From CAZGKX01 sp964525945 (GTDB lineage Bacteria > Pseudomonadota > Gammaproteobacteria > Legionellales > Legionellaceae), in NCBI GenBank assembly GCA_964525945.1, contig CAZGKX010000001.1:1-64000 (forward strand): 64,000 nucleotides of DNA, written 5' to 3'. The notes beneath the pieces were generated by a model, which saw only the letters and a program-made list of their open reading frames with translations, ran no database searches and had not been told where the DNA came from. Shown one piece after another: positions 52,048 through 60,077 of the stretch (position 1 is its first letter; the number at the start of each line of letters is the position of its first letter). A program made the translations under genes and the position numbers.

Positions 52048-53835
52048 ATGTGGGGTATGGTCTTCAATGAATTAAATAGCTCTGTGGTTCACGCAGCCAT
52101 AATCAATGGTTGTTACCGGCTGATTGATCAACAACAAGAACTCAATCGGATCAATGTATTTCCTGTAGCAGATGGCGACACCGGGGATAATATGGCGGCT
52201 GTTTGCTCCTCTATTATTGAGTTTTCTGAAGTCAAAGAGAACTTAAAAATGACCTGCGAATCGATAGCGGAAAATGCCATTATTGGCTCTCGTGGCAACT
52301 CCGGTACTCTTTTGACTTATTTTTTTGTCACGTTGGCCCAACACCTTCCTTCCTCAAATATTCTAAACCTCAAGGATTTTTGTTTTGCCCTTGGAAAAAT
52401 AGGCAATAAAATTGATTCGATTTTATCAACCCCTATTGAAGGCACGATCATTACCGTTATAAAAAAGCTCGCAGAACTTGCCAATGCGAGCATCGGTGGC
52501 GATCAATCCATTGCCAAAACGATGATGAAAATTACCCCTTTATTGAAGCATGCGGTAGAAAATACCAAATCGAATCTTAAAATACTCCAAGATGCTCAAG
52601 TGGTGGACGCGGGGGCCTTGGGTTTTTATTATTTTATCGAAGGGTTTTCAGCCTTTTTAGAACATGGTCTTTCGAGTAAATCACGTACTTTTCAGAGTCT
52701 GCCAGAATTTCAAACACACGAGCACACCTACCAGGAGCCACCCACGTTTCGTTATTGCACGGAAGCCATACTTAAAAACGCGTCAATGGACCAACAGGAA
52801 CTGCTTGCGCAATTAAATCAACAGGGTGATTGTGCCGCAATTGTAGGCACAAAAGAATTATGTAAAATTCATATCCATACTAACAGCCCCCAGGATTTAT
52901 TCAGTAATTTATACCAACTAGGCACAATAAAATACCCTAAAGTGGATGATATGCACCGACAGTATCAAACACAATTTGCAAGAAAGCACTCTATCGCTTT
53001 AGTGACCGACTCCAGCGCTGATTTACCCGATGAATTATTTGATAACTATCAAATTCATCCTATCGCCTTGAACATCCATATCGGTGAACACGACTTTCTG
53101 GATAAGTACTGCTTTGAACCTAGCAATTTTTACAATCAACTGAAGCATTTTCCGACGTACCCCAAAACATCTTGTGCTCATCCCTCTAAAGTGGAACAGC
53201 AATTAGTGAGGCTACGAGCCCAGTACGATAAGGTATTGATTTTATCAATTTCCAGTGCCATGAGTGGTATGCATGATGCCTTTGTACAGGCCAGTAAAAA
53301 GGATAATCACATTAAAGTATTGGATACAAAAACGAGCTCAGCCGCCCATGGATTATTGCTTCGTTATGCCGGAGAATTAATTGCCGCGGCCACTCCTTTT
53401 GATGAAATGATTAAAAAGATGGAATCGGCCATACAAAACACCTTCATGTTTGTGTTCGTAGACCAGTTTGATTCCATGATTCGCTCCGGAAGAATGAAAA
53501 AGTTCTCCGCGAAAATTGCTTCTTGGGCGAATGTTAAACCCATCGTGTCCATTGACCAGAATGGCCGAGGGGTCATCGCCGCCAAGTCTCTATCCAAAGC
53601 AGCAGGCCTTAATAAACTCATTGAGCTATTACAGCAAAAACTTGAAACATCAAACCTTCGCCTGGAAGACTATTGCATTGTGCACGCCGACAACACTCAA
53701 GATGCAGCCCGACTTGCAGAAATGAGCACGCAATATTTTAACAAATCCCCTTTATTTATTAATCCCGCCTCGCTAGCCATTGGTTTGCATGCTGGTATAG
53801 GCAGCGTTGCTTTGGCAGCCAGGATAGCACGATGA
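52048..53835 (+). CDS. DhaL-FakA-DegV fusion, probable fatty-acid kinase
   Basis: The 595-residue protein joins modules that are usually separate. Residues 1-210 are a DhaL/DAK2 kinase domain (RINVFPVADGDTGDNMAAVC, GSRGNSGTLLTYFF with Asp metal ligands). Residues 225-310 match the FakA middle domain (FRYCTEAIL, CAAIVGTKELCKIHIHTNSP). Residues 315-595 are DegV/FakB (SIALVTDSSADLPDELFDNY, HPSKVEQQLV, GRMKKFSAKIASW), the fatty-acid carrier. A single chain could phosphorylate its own bound fatty acid. Start at 52048 or 52057 (MVFNELNS). Confidence 0.88.
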   Translation: MWGMVFNELNSSVVHAAIINGCYRLIDQQQELNRINVFPVADGDTGDNMAAVCSSIIEFSEVKENLKMTCESIAENAIIGSRGNSGTLLTYFFVTLAQHLPSSNILNLKDFCFALGKIGNKIDSILSTPIEGTIITVIKKLAELANASIGGDQSIAKTMMKITPLLKHAVENTKSNLKILQDAQVVDAGALGFYYFIEGFSAFLEHGLSSKSRTFQSLPEFQTHEHTYQEPPTFRYCTEAILKNASMDQQELLAQLNQQGDCAAIVGTKELCKIHIHTNSPQDLFSNLYQLGTIKYPKVDDMHRQYQTQFARKHSIALVTDSSADLPDELFDNYQIHPIALNIHIGEHDFLDKYCFEPSNFYNQLKHFPTYPKTSCAHPSKVEQQLVRLRAQYDKVLILSISSAMSGMHDAFVQASKKDNHIKVLDTKTSSAAHGLLLRYAGELIAAATPFDEMIKKMESAIQNTFMFVFVDQFDSMIRSGRMKKFSAKIASWANVKPIVSIDQNGRGVIAAKSLSKAAGLNKLIELLQQKLETSNLRLEDYCIVHADNTQDAARLAEMSTQYFNKSPLFINPASLAIGLHAGIGSVALAARIAR

Positions 53836-53914
53836 GGGGCTTGAAGCCTTGATGCAGCGCGCCGTAATCAAGGCTACTTGCTTTTGAAACATCCTTAGAG
53901 CAGTGAGCGACAAT

Positions 53915-54772
53915 TTAAATTGGGTCGAGGGTAGCCACGAATTTAAAAAATTGCTCGGTTTCTATCACTTCTTCTCGATCTTTAAATGATAAAAGAGTAT
54001 CAGCAACCGTTGAACTATTGCCATATGCTTGAATGGCCTTTAATGTCTGCTGCATTGCTTTCATCGCCGCGCGTTGTAGATCCGATGGAATAATAACGAT
54101 GTGATAACCCATTTGTTTTAACTCTTCAGAGGATACAAGAGGGGTTTTCCCCCCATAAAACATATTAATAACTTTGGGCTGGGTGATAGCGATTGCTATT
54201 TTTTCAATTTGTTCTACTGTTTCTGGAGCTTCTACAAAAATCATGTCCGCTCCCGCATCTAAATAATATTTTGATCGTTCAATGGCTTTAGAAAAGCTCT
54301 CCACAGCGATTGCATCGGTTCTAGCAATAATAAGAAAATCAGATTGTGAGCGGGCTTTAATCGCCGAACGAATTTTAATACCCATCTCTTCTTTAGAGAT
54401 CAAGGTCTTTCCAGCCAAGTGTCCACATCGTTTAGGAAAAGTTTGATCTTCAAGGTGTATTGCAGCAACGCCAGCTCGCTCAAATTCTTGAACTGTTCGT
54501 ACAGTGTTTAATTCATTGCCAAAACCCGTATCAGCGTCAGCAATCACAGGTAAATGAGTAGCATTAACGATTTCATGCATTCGTTGTGCGACTTCAGTGA
54601 GTGACAGCAATCCTATATCCGGTCTCCCCGTGCTTCTGGCTATTGCTCCTCCGCTGGCATAAATTGCTTTAAAGCCAGCTTGGGTTGCTAGCTTTGCTGA
54701 AAGCCCATCAAAAACGCCAGGAGCAGTAAGCAAGTCATCCACAAATAATGATTTTAGCGATGTTTTTTTCAC
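53915..54772 (-). CDS. Isocitrate-lyase/PEP-mutase superfamily lyase (PrpB-like)
   Basis: The 285-residue protein has the family's AIYASGGAIARSTGRPDIGL, LPVIADADTGFGNELNTVRT (metal Asp), HLEDQTFPKRCGHLAGK, where KRCGH holds the catalytic Cys, and DAGADMIFVEAPE. This is the layout of methylisocitrate lyases and carboxy-PEP mutase-type enzymes. Which C-C or C-P lyase reaction it performs cannot be told without the neighbouring prp genes, which are absent. Confidence 0.9.
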   Translation of the reverse strand: MKKTSLKSLFVDDLLTAPGVFDGLSAKLATQAGFKAIYASGGAIARSTGRPDIGLLSLTEVAQRMHEIVNATHLPVIADADTGFGNELNTVRTVQEFERAGVAAIHLEDQTFPKRCGHLAGKTLISKEEMGIKIRSAIKARSQSDFLIIARTDAIAVESFSKAIERSKYYLDAGADMIFVEAPETVEQIEKIAIAITQPKVINMFYGGKTPLVSSEELKQMGYHIVIIPSDLQRAAMKAMQQTLKAIQAYGNSSTVADTLLSFKDREEVIETEQFFKFVATLDPI

Positions 54773-54826
54773 TCAATACCCCTTTAAATAGAAACAGAGT
54801 CCTCGGAAATCAACGTTTACAAAGCC

Positions 54827-54904
54827 TTAATTAAAGAAACTCAAGGAAACACTGATGACGATGATGATTAAAACCACCCATTTAATATGTTTAAAATGTT
54901 TCAT
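54827..54904 (-). CDS. 25-residue single-helix membrane peptide
   Basis: AGAGGA lies five bases before an ATG that opens 25 codons: MKHFKHIKWVVLIIIVISVS, then LSFFN and TAA. A basic N-terminus and one hydrophobic helix of about 17 residues make a typical small membrane protein. Too short for ordinary gene calling, but the ribosome-binding site is among the better ones in the window. It could also be a small stress protein or toxin-like peptide; function unknown. Confidence 0.5.
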   Translation of the reverse strand: MKHFKHIKWVVLIIIVISVSLSFFN

Positions 54905-54962
54905 TTATTCCTCTTAACAATTCATGCTCAATGATGGGCTTGGGTCGAAGCTAAGAGAGATA

Positions 54963-55100
54963 ATGCTACAACATAGGATTTATGACAAGTCTACCCTACG
55001 TTTAATGGTTGAGACGGTGCGTTATGCCTGCCAATACCTTGAACGTTACAAAAAAGCAGGCCACGCTAAGCAACTAGAACCACTTTATCACAACTACTGA
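54963..55100 (+). CDS. Small ORF, 45 residues
   Basis: ATG at 54963 (AGAGAG upstream) opens LQHRIYDKSTLRLMVETVRY, then ACQYLERYKKAGHAKQLEPL and YHNY. The composition (helical, charged, aromatic) is protein-like. No family recognised. It may be a fragment of a larger lost gene; with the peptide at 54827-54904 it fills the 460-base interval between two larger genes. Confidence 0.35.
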   Translation: MLQHRIYDKSTLRLMVETVRYACQYLERYKKAGHAKQLEPLYHNY

Positions 55101-55234
55101 ATGTTATGGATGAAACAAAAATTGCGCTGACTGGGTTATTTCAGAGCAATTAAAACACCTAGTCATTCCTCGGTTATTTTTTTATAAATAGAAGGCTAGA
55201 AGACTCCAAAAAAACGTTACAGACACTGCCTCAT

Positions 55235-55762
55235 TTAAACCTCGTGTTTTACCGTATTAAAGCTCAAAATATAACGCAAGGCATCATGGCCACAGCAATC
55301 TATTGTTTTAATCTCTTCTATGTACTGATCGTTAGTAAAATTTGAAACAGCCCTACGCCAAAAATACAAAGCACGCTTATTTGCCGGAATAATGGAAACC
55401 TCCCAAAGACCGGAGTACTCTTTCCAAATCTGGTGTGCAACGCGTTGCCCTATTCCTTTTCCTTGAAATTTCGCACTAATAAAAAATTCGCCCATATTCC
55501 ATTGCGTACCAGAGCGTATGCTAACCTTGTTGAGCAAAACAAACCCCGCGTGTTCATTCCCGACCGTGATCAACAATGCTTTTCTGGTTTTATCACGAAA
55601 ATAGTGTGTTAAGTCATCAGCAACGAAGGATAAATCAGTTGGATCCTCCCAACCCTGATCAAATCCACAATAGCGCCCCATATCGTATATATAAAAAGGC
55701 CACATGTTTGCAATGATTGGGGAGTCTTCAAGAGTCGCTGGAATAATTTTTGGTGATGGCAA
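55235..55762 (-). CDS. GNAT-family N-acetyltransferase
   Basis: The 175-residue product has VGNEHAGFVLLNKVSIRSGT, MGEFFISAKFQGKGIGQRVA with the loop KFQGKGIGQ, then LWEVSIIPANKRALYFWRRA. It is one of the larger-loop GNATs with an N-terminal FYIYDMGRYCG motif. Substrate unknown. It follows in the same direction as the next acetyltransferase upstream, 98 bases away. Confidence 0.87.
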   Translation of the reverse strand: MPSPKIIPATLEDSPIIANMWPFYIYDMGRYCGFDQGWEDPTDLSFVADDLTHYFRDKTRKALLITVGNEHAGFVLLNKVSIRSGTQWNMGEFFISAKFQGKGIGQRVAHQIWKEYSGLWEVSIIPANKRALYFWRRAVSNFTNDQYIEEIKTIDCCGHDALRYILSFNTVKHEV

Positions 55763-55860
55763 TAGCTTTTTACCATTAAAAGAGACAGAAGCCCTGGTTC
55801 TAAAAAAGAAATAATTCAGTAAAATTAGAGAAGAGTTAAATATGAACGGCAGAATCGAAA

Positions 55861-56448
55861 TTAGTAGGACAGTTTTTGAATCTGAAATAATCGCNNNNNN
55901 NNNNTCTGTTCTCCTTTGAAAACACCAATATCCATTTTAAAACCACCCATTTCTTTGAAACCGGCGTTTTCATAGACATGTTTTGCTCGTGGATTATGTT
56001 CAGCAGGATCAATAAAAAATGTGTCCACAGTAGGCTCTATTTTTTCTTGAAAAAATGTGGTAAACAATTTGAGCGTTGGTGCAGCTAGTTTTTTCCCCAG
56101 ATAAGTTGCGTTACCAATCCCAAAGTCAATGCTGTACGTTGCCCCTGTTGTCGAAATATTGGCTTGCCATATGGGCGGATGCTTATCATTTTTATTCACT
56201 TCCGCCGTTAGGATAAAACAAAAAGGCTCGTTATCGATCAAACCCACCCAATAGGTAAAAATCCCATTGAAATAATTGGATGGAGTAACTCGCCCATTCA
56301 TAAAAACCACAATATCGTCTTTATGTTCTTGGCTATTGTCCCAAAATTCTTGCATGTGCGGTTCAGCTAGCCATTGAAATATAATGTCTTGATGTTGACG
56401 ATTGGCTTTTTCAAAATAAATTGAATGCATGCGGCTTTGATTCGTCAT
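55861..56448 (-). CDS. GNAT-family acetyltransferase (AAC(6')-like), cut by an assembly gap near its C-terminus
   Basis: From the ATG at 56448 (AAAGGAC upstream) the protein reads IYFEKANRQHQDIIFQWLAE, PHMQEFWDNS, then SIDFGIGNATYLGKKLAAPT and DPAEHNPRAKHVYENAGFKE. This is the AAC(6')/RimJ-like layout, where G--YLGKKLA is the acetyl-CoA loop. A ten-N gap (55895-55904) falls at the end, after GVFKGEQ, so the last 15 residues (RLFQIQKLSY) may not be native. Confidence 0.8.
   Translation of the reverse strand: MTNQSRMHSIYFEKANRQHQDIIFQWLAEPHMQEFWDNSQEHKDDIVVFMNGRVTPSNYFNGIFTYWVGLIDNEPFCFILTAEVNKNDKHPPIWQANISTTGATYSIDFGIGNATYLGKKLAAPTLKLFTTFFQEKIEPTVDTFFIDPAEHNPRAKHVYENAGFKEMGGFKMDIGVFKGEQXXXXRLFQIQKLSY
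55895..55904. other. Assembly gap (10 N)
   Basis: Ten N inside the 3' end of the acetyltransferase gene; the true length is unknown. Confidence 0.95.
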
Positions 56449-56727
56449 ACGGCGTCCTTTTAAAGGGTACATTTATTTTTTTAATTCACACAAAATCTTT
56501 GGAAGAATAAACAAAATTTTTTTATAAGTAATCAATAATATTTGAATCTTCATCGGGTGTAGGGTAATTTCAGGCATTTTTAGGCTAAATTTGCCATGAT
56601 TTTAGTTGCAAAAATGGGCCACGATGGCTTATACCCTAAAAATTTTATTCCCCCCAATTATTTGATTGCTCAATTGACTTGATGTATAATTTTGCGCCAT
56701 ATATGCGCGCTCGTTGTAGAGGTTGTT

Positions 56728-58848
56728 ATGAAAAATGAAATTGCATCCGTGACCCAAGAAACACCACCTGAAAAAGCAAGACGTTTGGCTCGGGAAGGAT
56801 ATACACTCTCCTACCGAGGAGCCCGATACACGCCAACATCTTTTGAAGACAGGCATTACATCGATCGTGATCCTACATTTACCCCTTTTCAAGCGCTTTG
56901 TGATCGCTTTAGTAATTTAGGCGCAATGATCATCCGTTTTCATATTGGTCAAGGGCAACGCGCAGGATTGCTTCAACAAATTTCAAAACCAACGTACGCG
57001 GACAACCCCGTGGAAAAACCAGCAAAAGGCGGGGATGATTCAAATTTATTTTTTGACACCGATAATCCTGATGATCCCAAAGCGATTGGACAACTTTATG
57101 AGTTTGCCAGCCATGCCAATTTAGGTCGGGGTAAATTGCTTAATGAACGCTCACAACCATTGGTGCATGTCAACCAAGAGGGGCTTTATGGCGAGCAAGC
57201 AATATGGGATATTATTCATTCACCCGTATGGGGCGTTGGACGTGGATTGCAATATGAACTCGCAAAACAAGGATTTGCCTACGTCACCTGCCCTTCCCAC
57301 ATCAGTCATGATTCTCGCGTTGCCATATCCAAAGAACTTGAAAGCAATCAAGAACATTATCGCGTGGTTTTAGATCGGCATGGCCTTGGCACAGAACTGG
57401 CTAAACTATCAGAGTTGCAAATTGAACTTGATGATAAAGGTAGTTATACCAAAGAAAGCAATGGACTTGCCATAAAAGTACCTGCAGAGAATACCTATAA
57501 CGCATTGGGCTGGATCGTTCATCAGTCATCAGGTCACACCATGCCTCACTCCATCACCGAAGACATCATCCGGGTCACCGCCATTGCCAAGGGCGGATTT
57601 TATGAAAAAAGACCTACTCAACAAAAAATTCTACAGGGGGGTGGATTGCTAAATAGCTCTGGTCTGGGATTGTTTACCCAAAACCAAGCGTTTAATGCAA
57701 TGTATGGAATTTTTGATTTTTTACAACGGTATGATTTTGATCCCAGAGCATTATTGGACAATGCGTTGCTAAATGCATACGAAAGATTGCATAAAAAATG
57801 CATAGATGAACCGGAAATTATTGATGATTTTTTAGTGGGTGCACTCCAAGCTGAAATGGTGCAGCCATTGCGTGTTAGTCAACCACAGAGTAAACGCTCT
57901 GAATTGCCGCTCAGGTTCACTAATCCATTCATGGTCAGTTTAAACAATTTGAAAGCAATAGCCTACGCATTTGGGCTGAGTGATGCTGCGGGCCAACCGA
58001 TTTTTAGAGCGTATGACGACAGTCCCATCATTAATAACTCTGATCAGATTGATTACACCGTTAATGGTAAATTGGCCTTACCCTCGTTTAACACAGGCAG
58101 TTCTGTCGCCGTTATTTTATCAACAGCAGCACTGGTTGCCGAACAACTTGTCCTCGAACAATTGCTCTCAAATGTACTCAAAACCGATAAAAATTTTTTC
58201 AAGCGTTTTTGTACAACTCTTTTAGGAGAGGCAGCAGGACAACAACTTTATGATGAAATTGTTGATTCAATTATTGAATGTCCAGCAGAAAATGGGCGCT
58301 TTATTCTTGGTGCTCAATTTGAGTATTGTCAACCGGTTTTAGACATGTTTCGAAAAGCCGTTGGTTTAGATAAACTTCCAAGGCTTGTGACTCGATTTGC
58401 ACACCCAGGTGCACACACCCATGACGTGCTCGCACAATTGAGTACAGATGAGCAAGAACAATTGAGGACAGCATTGCGAAATTTAAATAAAATGGGCGCA
58501 CTGTTGCAACAATCTCCGTTGACAAGTGGAGCATCCGAAAATTCACGAGGAATTTGTGCCGGATTGCAACCACTCATTCGCCAAGTATATCCAGAATTGG
58601 TGCAAGAACTCCATTTGGCTGAAGACAACACGTATATCGCTGATGTGCCCCCCATCAACAAGGCACGGGCCAGGGATAGAATTTCAATGACCGCCTATAA
58701 AAAATGTCCTTTCTTAAACAACCAAGGGATTGCCCCTGAAAAGCAGGTCAAACAATCCCCATCATTTTTTCAGACTGTTTGGGAAAATAGAGGGGTTGTT
58801 GCGTTAGGGATAGTGGCGGGTGCATTTTATTTAAGCAATAGTAAATGA
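56728..58848 (+). CDS. Large unrecognised protein with C-terminal membrane anchor, possible effector
   Basis: GAGG lies five bases before the ATG at 56728, giving 706 residues; the frame opens earlier at 56692 but that start has no ribosome-binding site. The body is soluble and helical: residues about 100-160 read ADNPVEKPAKGGDDSN; there are Gly-rich loops (HGLGTELAKL, GGGLLNSSGLGLF) and long helical stretches. A hydrophobic segment at the very end (GVVALGIVAGAFYLSNSK) could anchor it to a membrane, tail-anchored. No domain is recognised. Tail-anchored proteins are frequent among effectors that act at host membranes. Confidence 0.6.
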   Translation: MKNEIASVTQETPPEKARRLAREGYTLSYRGARYTPTSFEDRHYIDRDPTFTPFQALCDRFSNLGAMIIRFHIGQGQRAGLLQQISKPTYADNPVEKPAKGGDDSNLFFDTDNPDDPKAIGQLYEFASHANLGRGKLLNERSQPLVHVNQEGLYGEQAIWDIIHSPVWGVGRGLQYELAKQGFAYVTCPSHISHDSRVAISKELESNQEHYRVVLDRHGLGTELAKLSELQIELDDKGSYTKESNGLAIKVPAENTYNALGWIVHQSSGHTMPHSITEDIIRVTAIAKGGFYEKRPTQQKILQGGGLLNSSGLGLFTQNQAFNAMYGIFDFLQRYDFDPRALLDNALLNAYERLHKKCIDEPEIIDDFLVGALQAEMVQPLRVSQPQSKRSELPLRFTNPFMVSLNNLKAIAYAFGLSDAAGQPIFRAYDDSPIINNSDQIDYTVNGKLALPSFNTGSSVAVILSTAALVAEQLVLEQLLSNVLKTDKNFFKRFCTTLLGEAAGQQLYDEIVDSIIECPAENGRFILGAQFEYCQPVLDMFRKAVGLDKLPRLVTRFAHPGAHTHDVLAQLSTDEQEQLRTALRNLNKMGALLQQSPLTSGASENSRGICAGLQPLIRQVYPELVQELHLAEDNTYIADVPPINKARARDRISMTAYKKCPFLNNQGIAPEKQVKQSPSFFQTVWENRGVVALGIVAGAFYLSNSK

Positions 58849-58881
58849 GAAAAATCATTGTTTTTCTCATAAACACAGCAA

Positions 58882-58907
58882 AATATATTAAAATAATATA
58901 TTAAAAT
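58882..58907. repeat. 13-bp tandem direct repeat
   Basis: AATATATTAAAAT occurs twice in succession, 45 bases before the next gene. It is AT-rich promoter-proximal DNA, possibly containing that gene's -10 region. Confidence 0.6.
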
Positions 58908-58951
58908 ACAGATCTTTCAGTGCATTTTAATGCCAAATTTTAAGGATTCGC

Positions 58952-59719
58952 ATGACACCAAAACTCCAGACATTGCTTGAACAAATCATACAACTGCACG
59001 TTCCTGATGATATTTTTTTCCTTTACCCTGACGAAACCATAGTCATAGACATACGAGACACCCTAAAAAAATACCTTGAAGAACTAACCTTAGAACTTCA
59101 ATCAATACAACAAAAATGGCTATCTCAATATTCCTTATCTCGTAAAAATGAAGCCTTACTCACGAAATTGGTTAAGCATTTGCTCATTTTGGTGCAAGAC
59201 ATTCACCAGTGCAACATTGAAACTTATGGCTCGCATAATCAATTGTATGGTGGTTCGATTGCAAAACTAAACCAGGGTGAAAACGACGGGTTGCACCTTT
59301 TTCTTCAGGATCCCATCGCACTGTTAGAAAACTTTGCCGAGCGCTATTGTGATTCAGAGCCCCGTGTACTCGCTTCCGCGGTTCATCAGTTCAAACAATT
59401 AATAGAAACATACAACAGTTCCCTCACACCTATGGCCCGTTTTAAACCAAAAATACGACCCCATTCAGAAGATACTGTTTCGCAAAATGAGGGAACAGAA
59501 CCCGCTCTTAAAAATCCCACAATATCTACCAATAACGGCAAGCCCCGCCAAACACGGCGTACTTGGCACACAAAAAAACGATCTGGTGGAGAAAGCTCTT
59601 CCAAAACACTTGCGTCTGCCATAGGAATAACGCAAGAATGGCAGCGAACCAATTACAAGAAAAAGCCGCTCACAGCAGTGGAGAAACCAGATCCAACACA
59701 GCGGACTTATCCACTCTAG
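58952..59719 (+). CDS. Unrecognised 255-residue protein, possible effector
   Basis: AAGGA five bases upstream supports the ATG. The N-terminal 150 residues are helical and acidic (LLEQIIQLHVPDDIFFLYPD, DTLKKYLEELTLELQSIQQK, likely a coiled coil near 35-75). The C-terminal 80 residues are polar, basic and disordered-looking (KKRSGGESSSKTLASAIGIT), with GKPRQTRRTWHTKKR resembling a nuclear-localisation-like basic patch. Unrecognised; lies between two large effector-like genes. Confidence 0.55.
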   Translation: MTPKLQTLLEQIIQLHVPDDIFFLYPDETIVIDIRDTLKKYLEELTLELQSIQQKWLSQYSLSRKNEALLTKLVKHLLILVQDIHQCNIETYGSHNQLYGGSIAKLNQGENDGLHLFLQDPIALLENFAERYCDSEPRVLASAVHQFKQLIETYNSSLTPMARFKPKIRPHSEDTVSQNEGTEPALKNPTISTNNGKPRQTRRTWHTKKRSGGESSSKTLASAIGITQEWQRTNYKKKPLTAVEKPDPTQRTYPL

Positions 59720-59769
59720 TTTACATAGTACACCTCACGGGGATAATTGATCCAAGTGAGGGAAGCTTC

Positions 59770-59967
59770 CTATGGTTTAGATATACTTCTTAACCAGTTT
59801 TGTGCTTCTTGATGGATCATCTCATCCTTTAACGCCATTTCGAAAATTGTAATTTCATGAAGCGTATTGGCTTTTTTTTGCAAAAATTTAGAGTGCATTG
59901 CGAAGTTCGCCACAATGCCTTCTTGCTTAACAAGCAATAATTTGATGGGAACCACCTCAAAACCCAA
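59770..59967 (-). other. Low-confidence coding-like fragment in a 358-base spacer
   Basis: The interval 59720-60077 holds no firm gene. A minus-strand frame without ATG (from TTG 59967 after AAGGA) reads IKLLLVKQEGIVANFAMHSK, then LHEITIFEMALKDEMIHQEA. It may be the tail of a lost gene. On the plus strand two TATAAT boxes (60041-60046, 60052-60057) lie 32 and 21 bases before the next gene and are its likely promoter. Confidence 0.3.
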
Positions 59968-60040
59968 TCCTTGATGACCTAAAACAACACATTTAATTCA
60001 ATAATAAACCTTAAAAACGCATATAGAGCTTATTTTTAAC

Positions 60041-60057
60041 TATAATACAAGTATAAT
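60041..60057 (+). promoter_or_regulatory. Tandem TATAAT boxes before the 1156-residue gene
   Basis: Two perfect TATAAT hexamers, 11 bases apart, upstream of the ATG at 60078. The -35 regions are weak, so an activator may be needed. Confidence 0.4.
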
Positions 60058-60077
60058 AGAATCTCGGCTGGTCAATA

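Noticed and set aside
59386..59652. Minus-strand frame of 88 codons inside the 255-residue protein gene
   Set aside because: Antisense shadow of a gene with a good ribosome-binding site.
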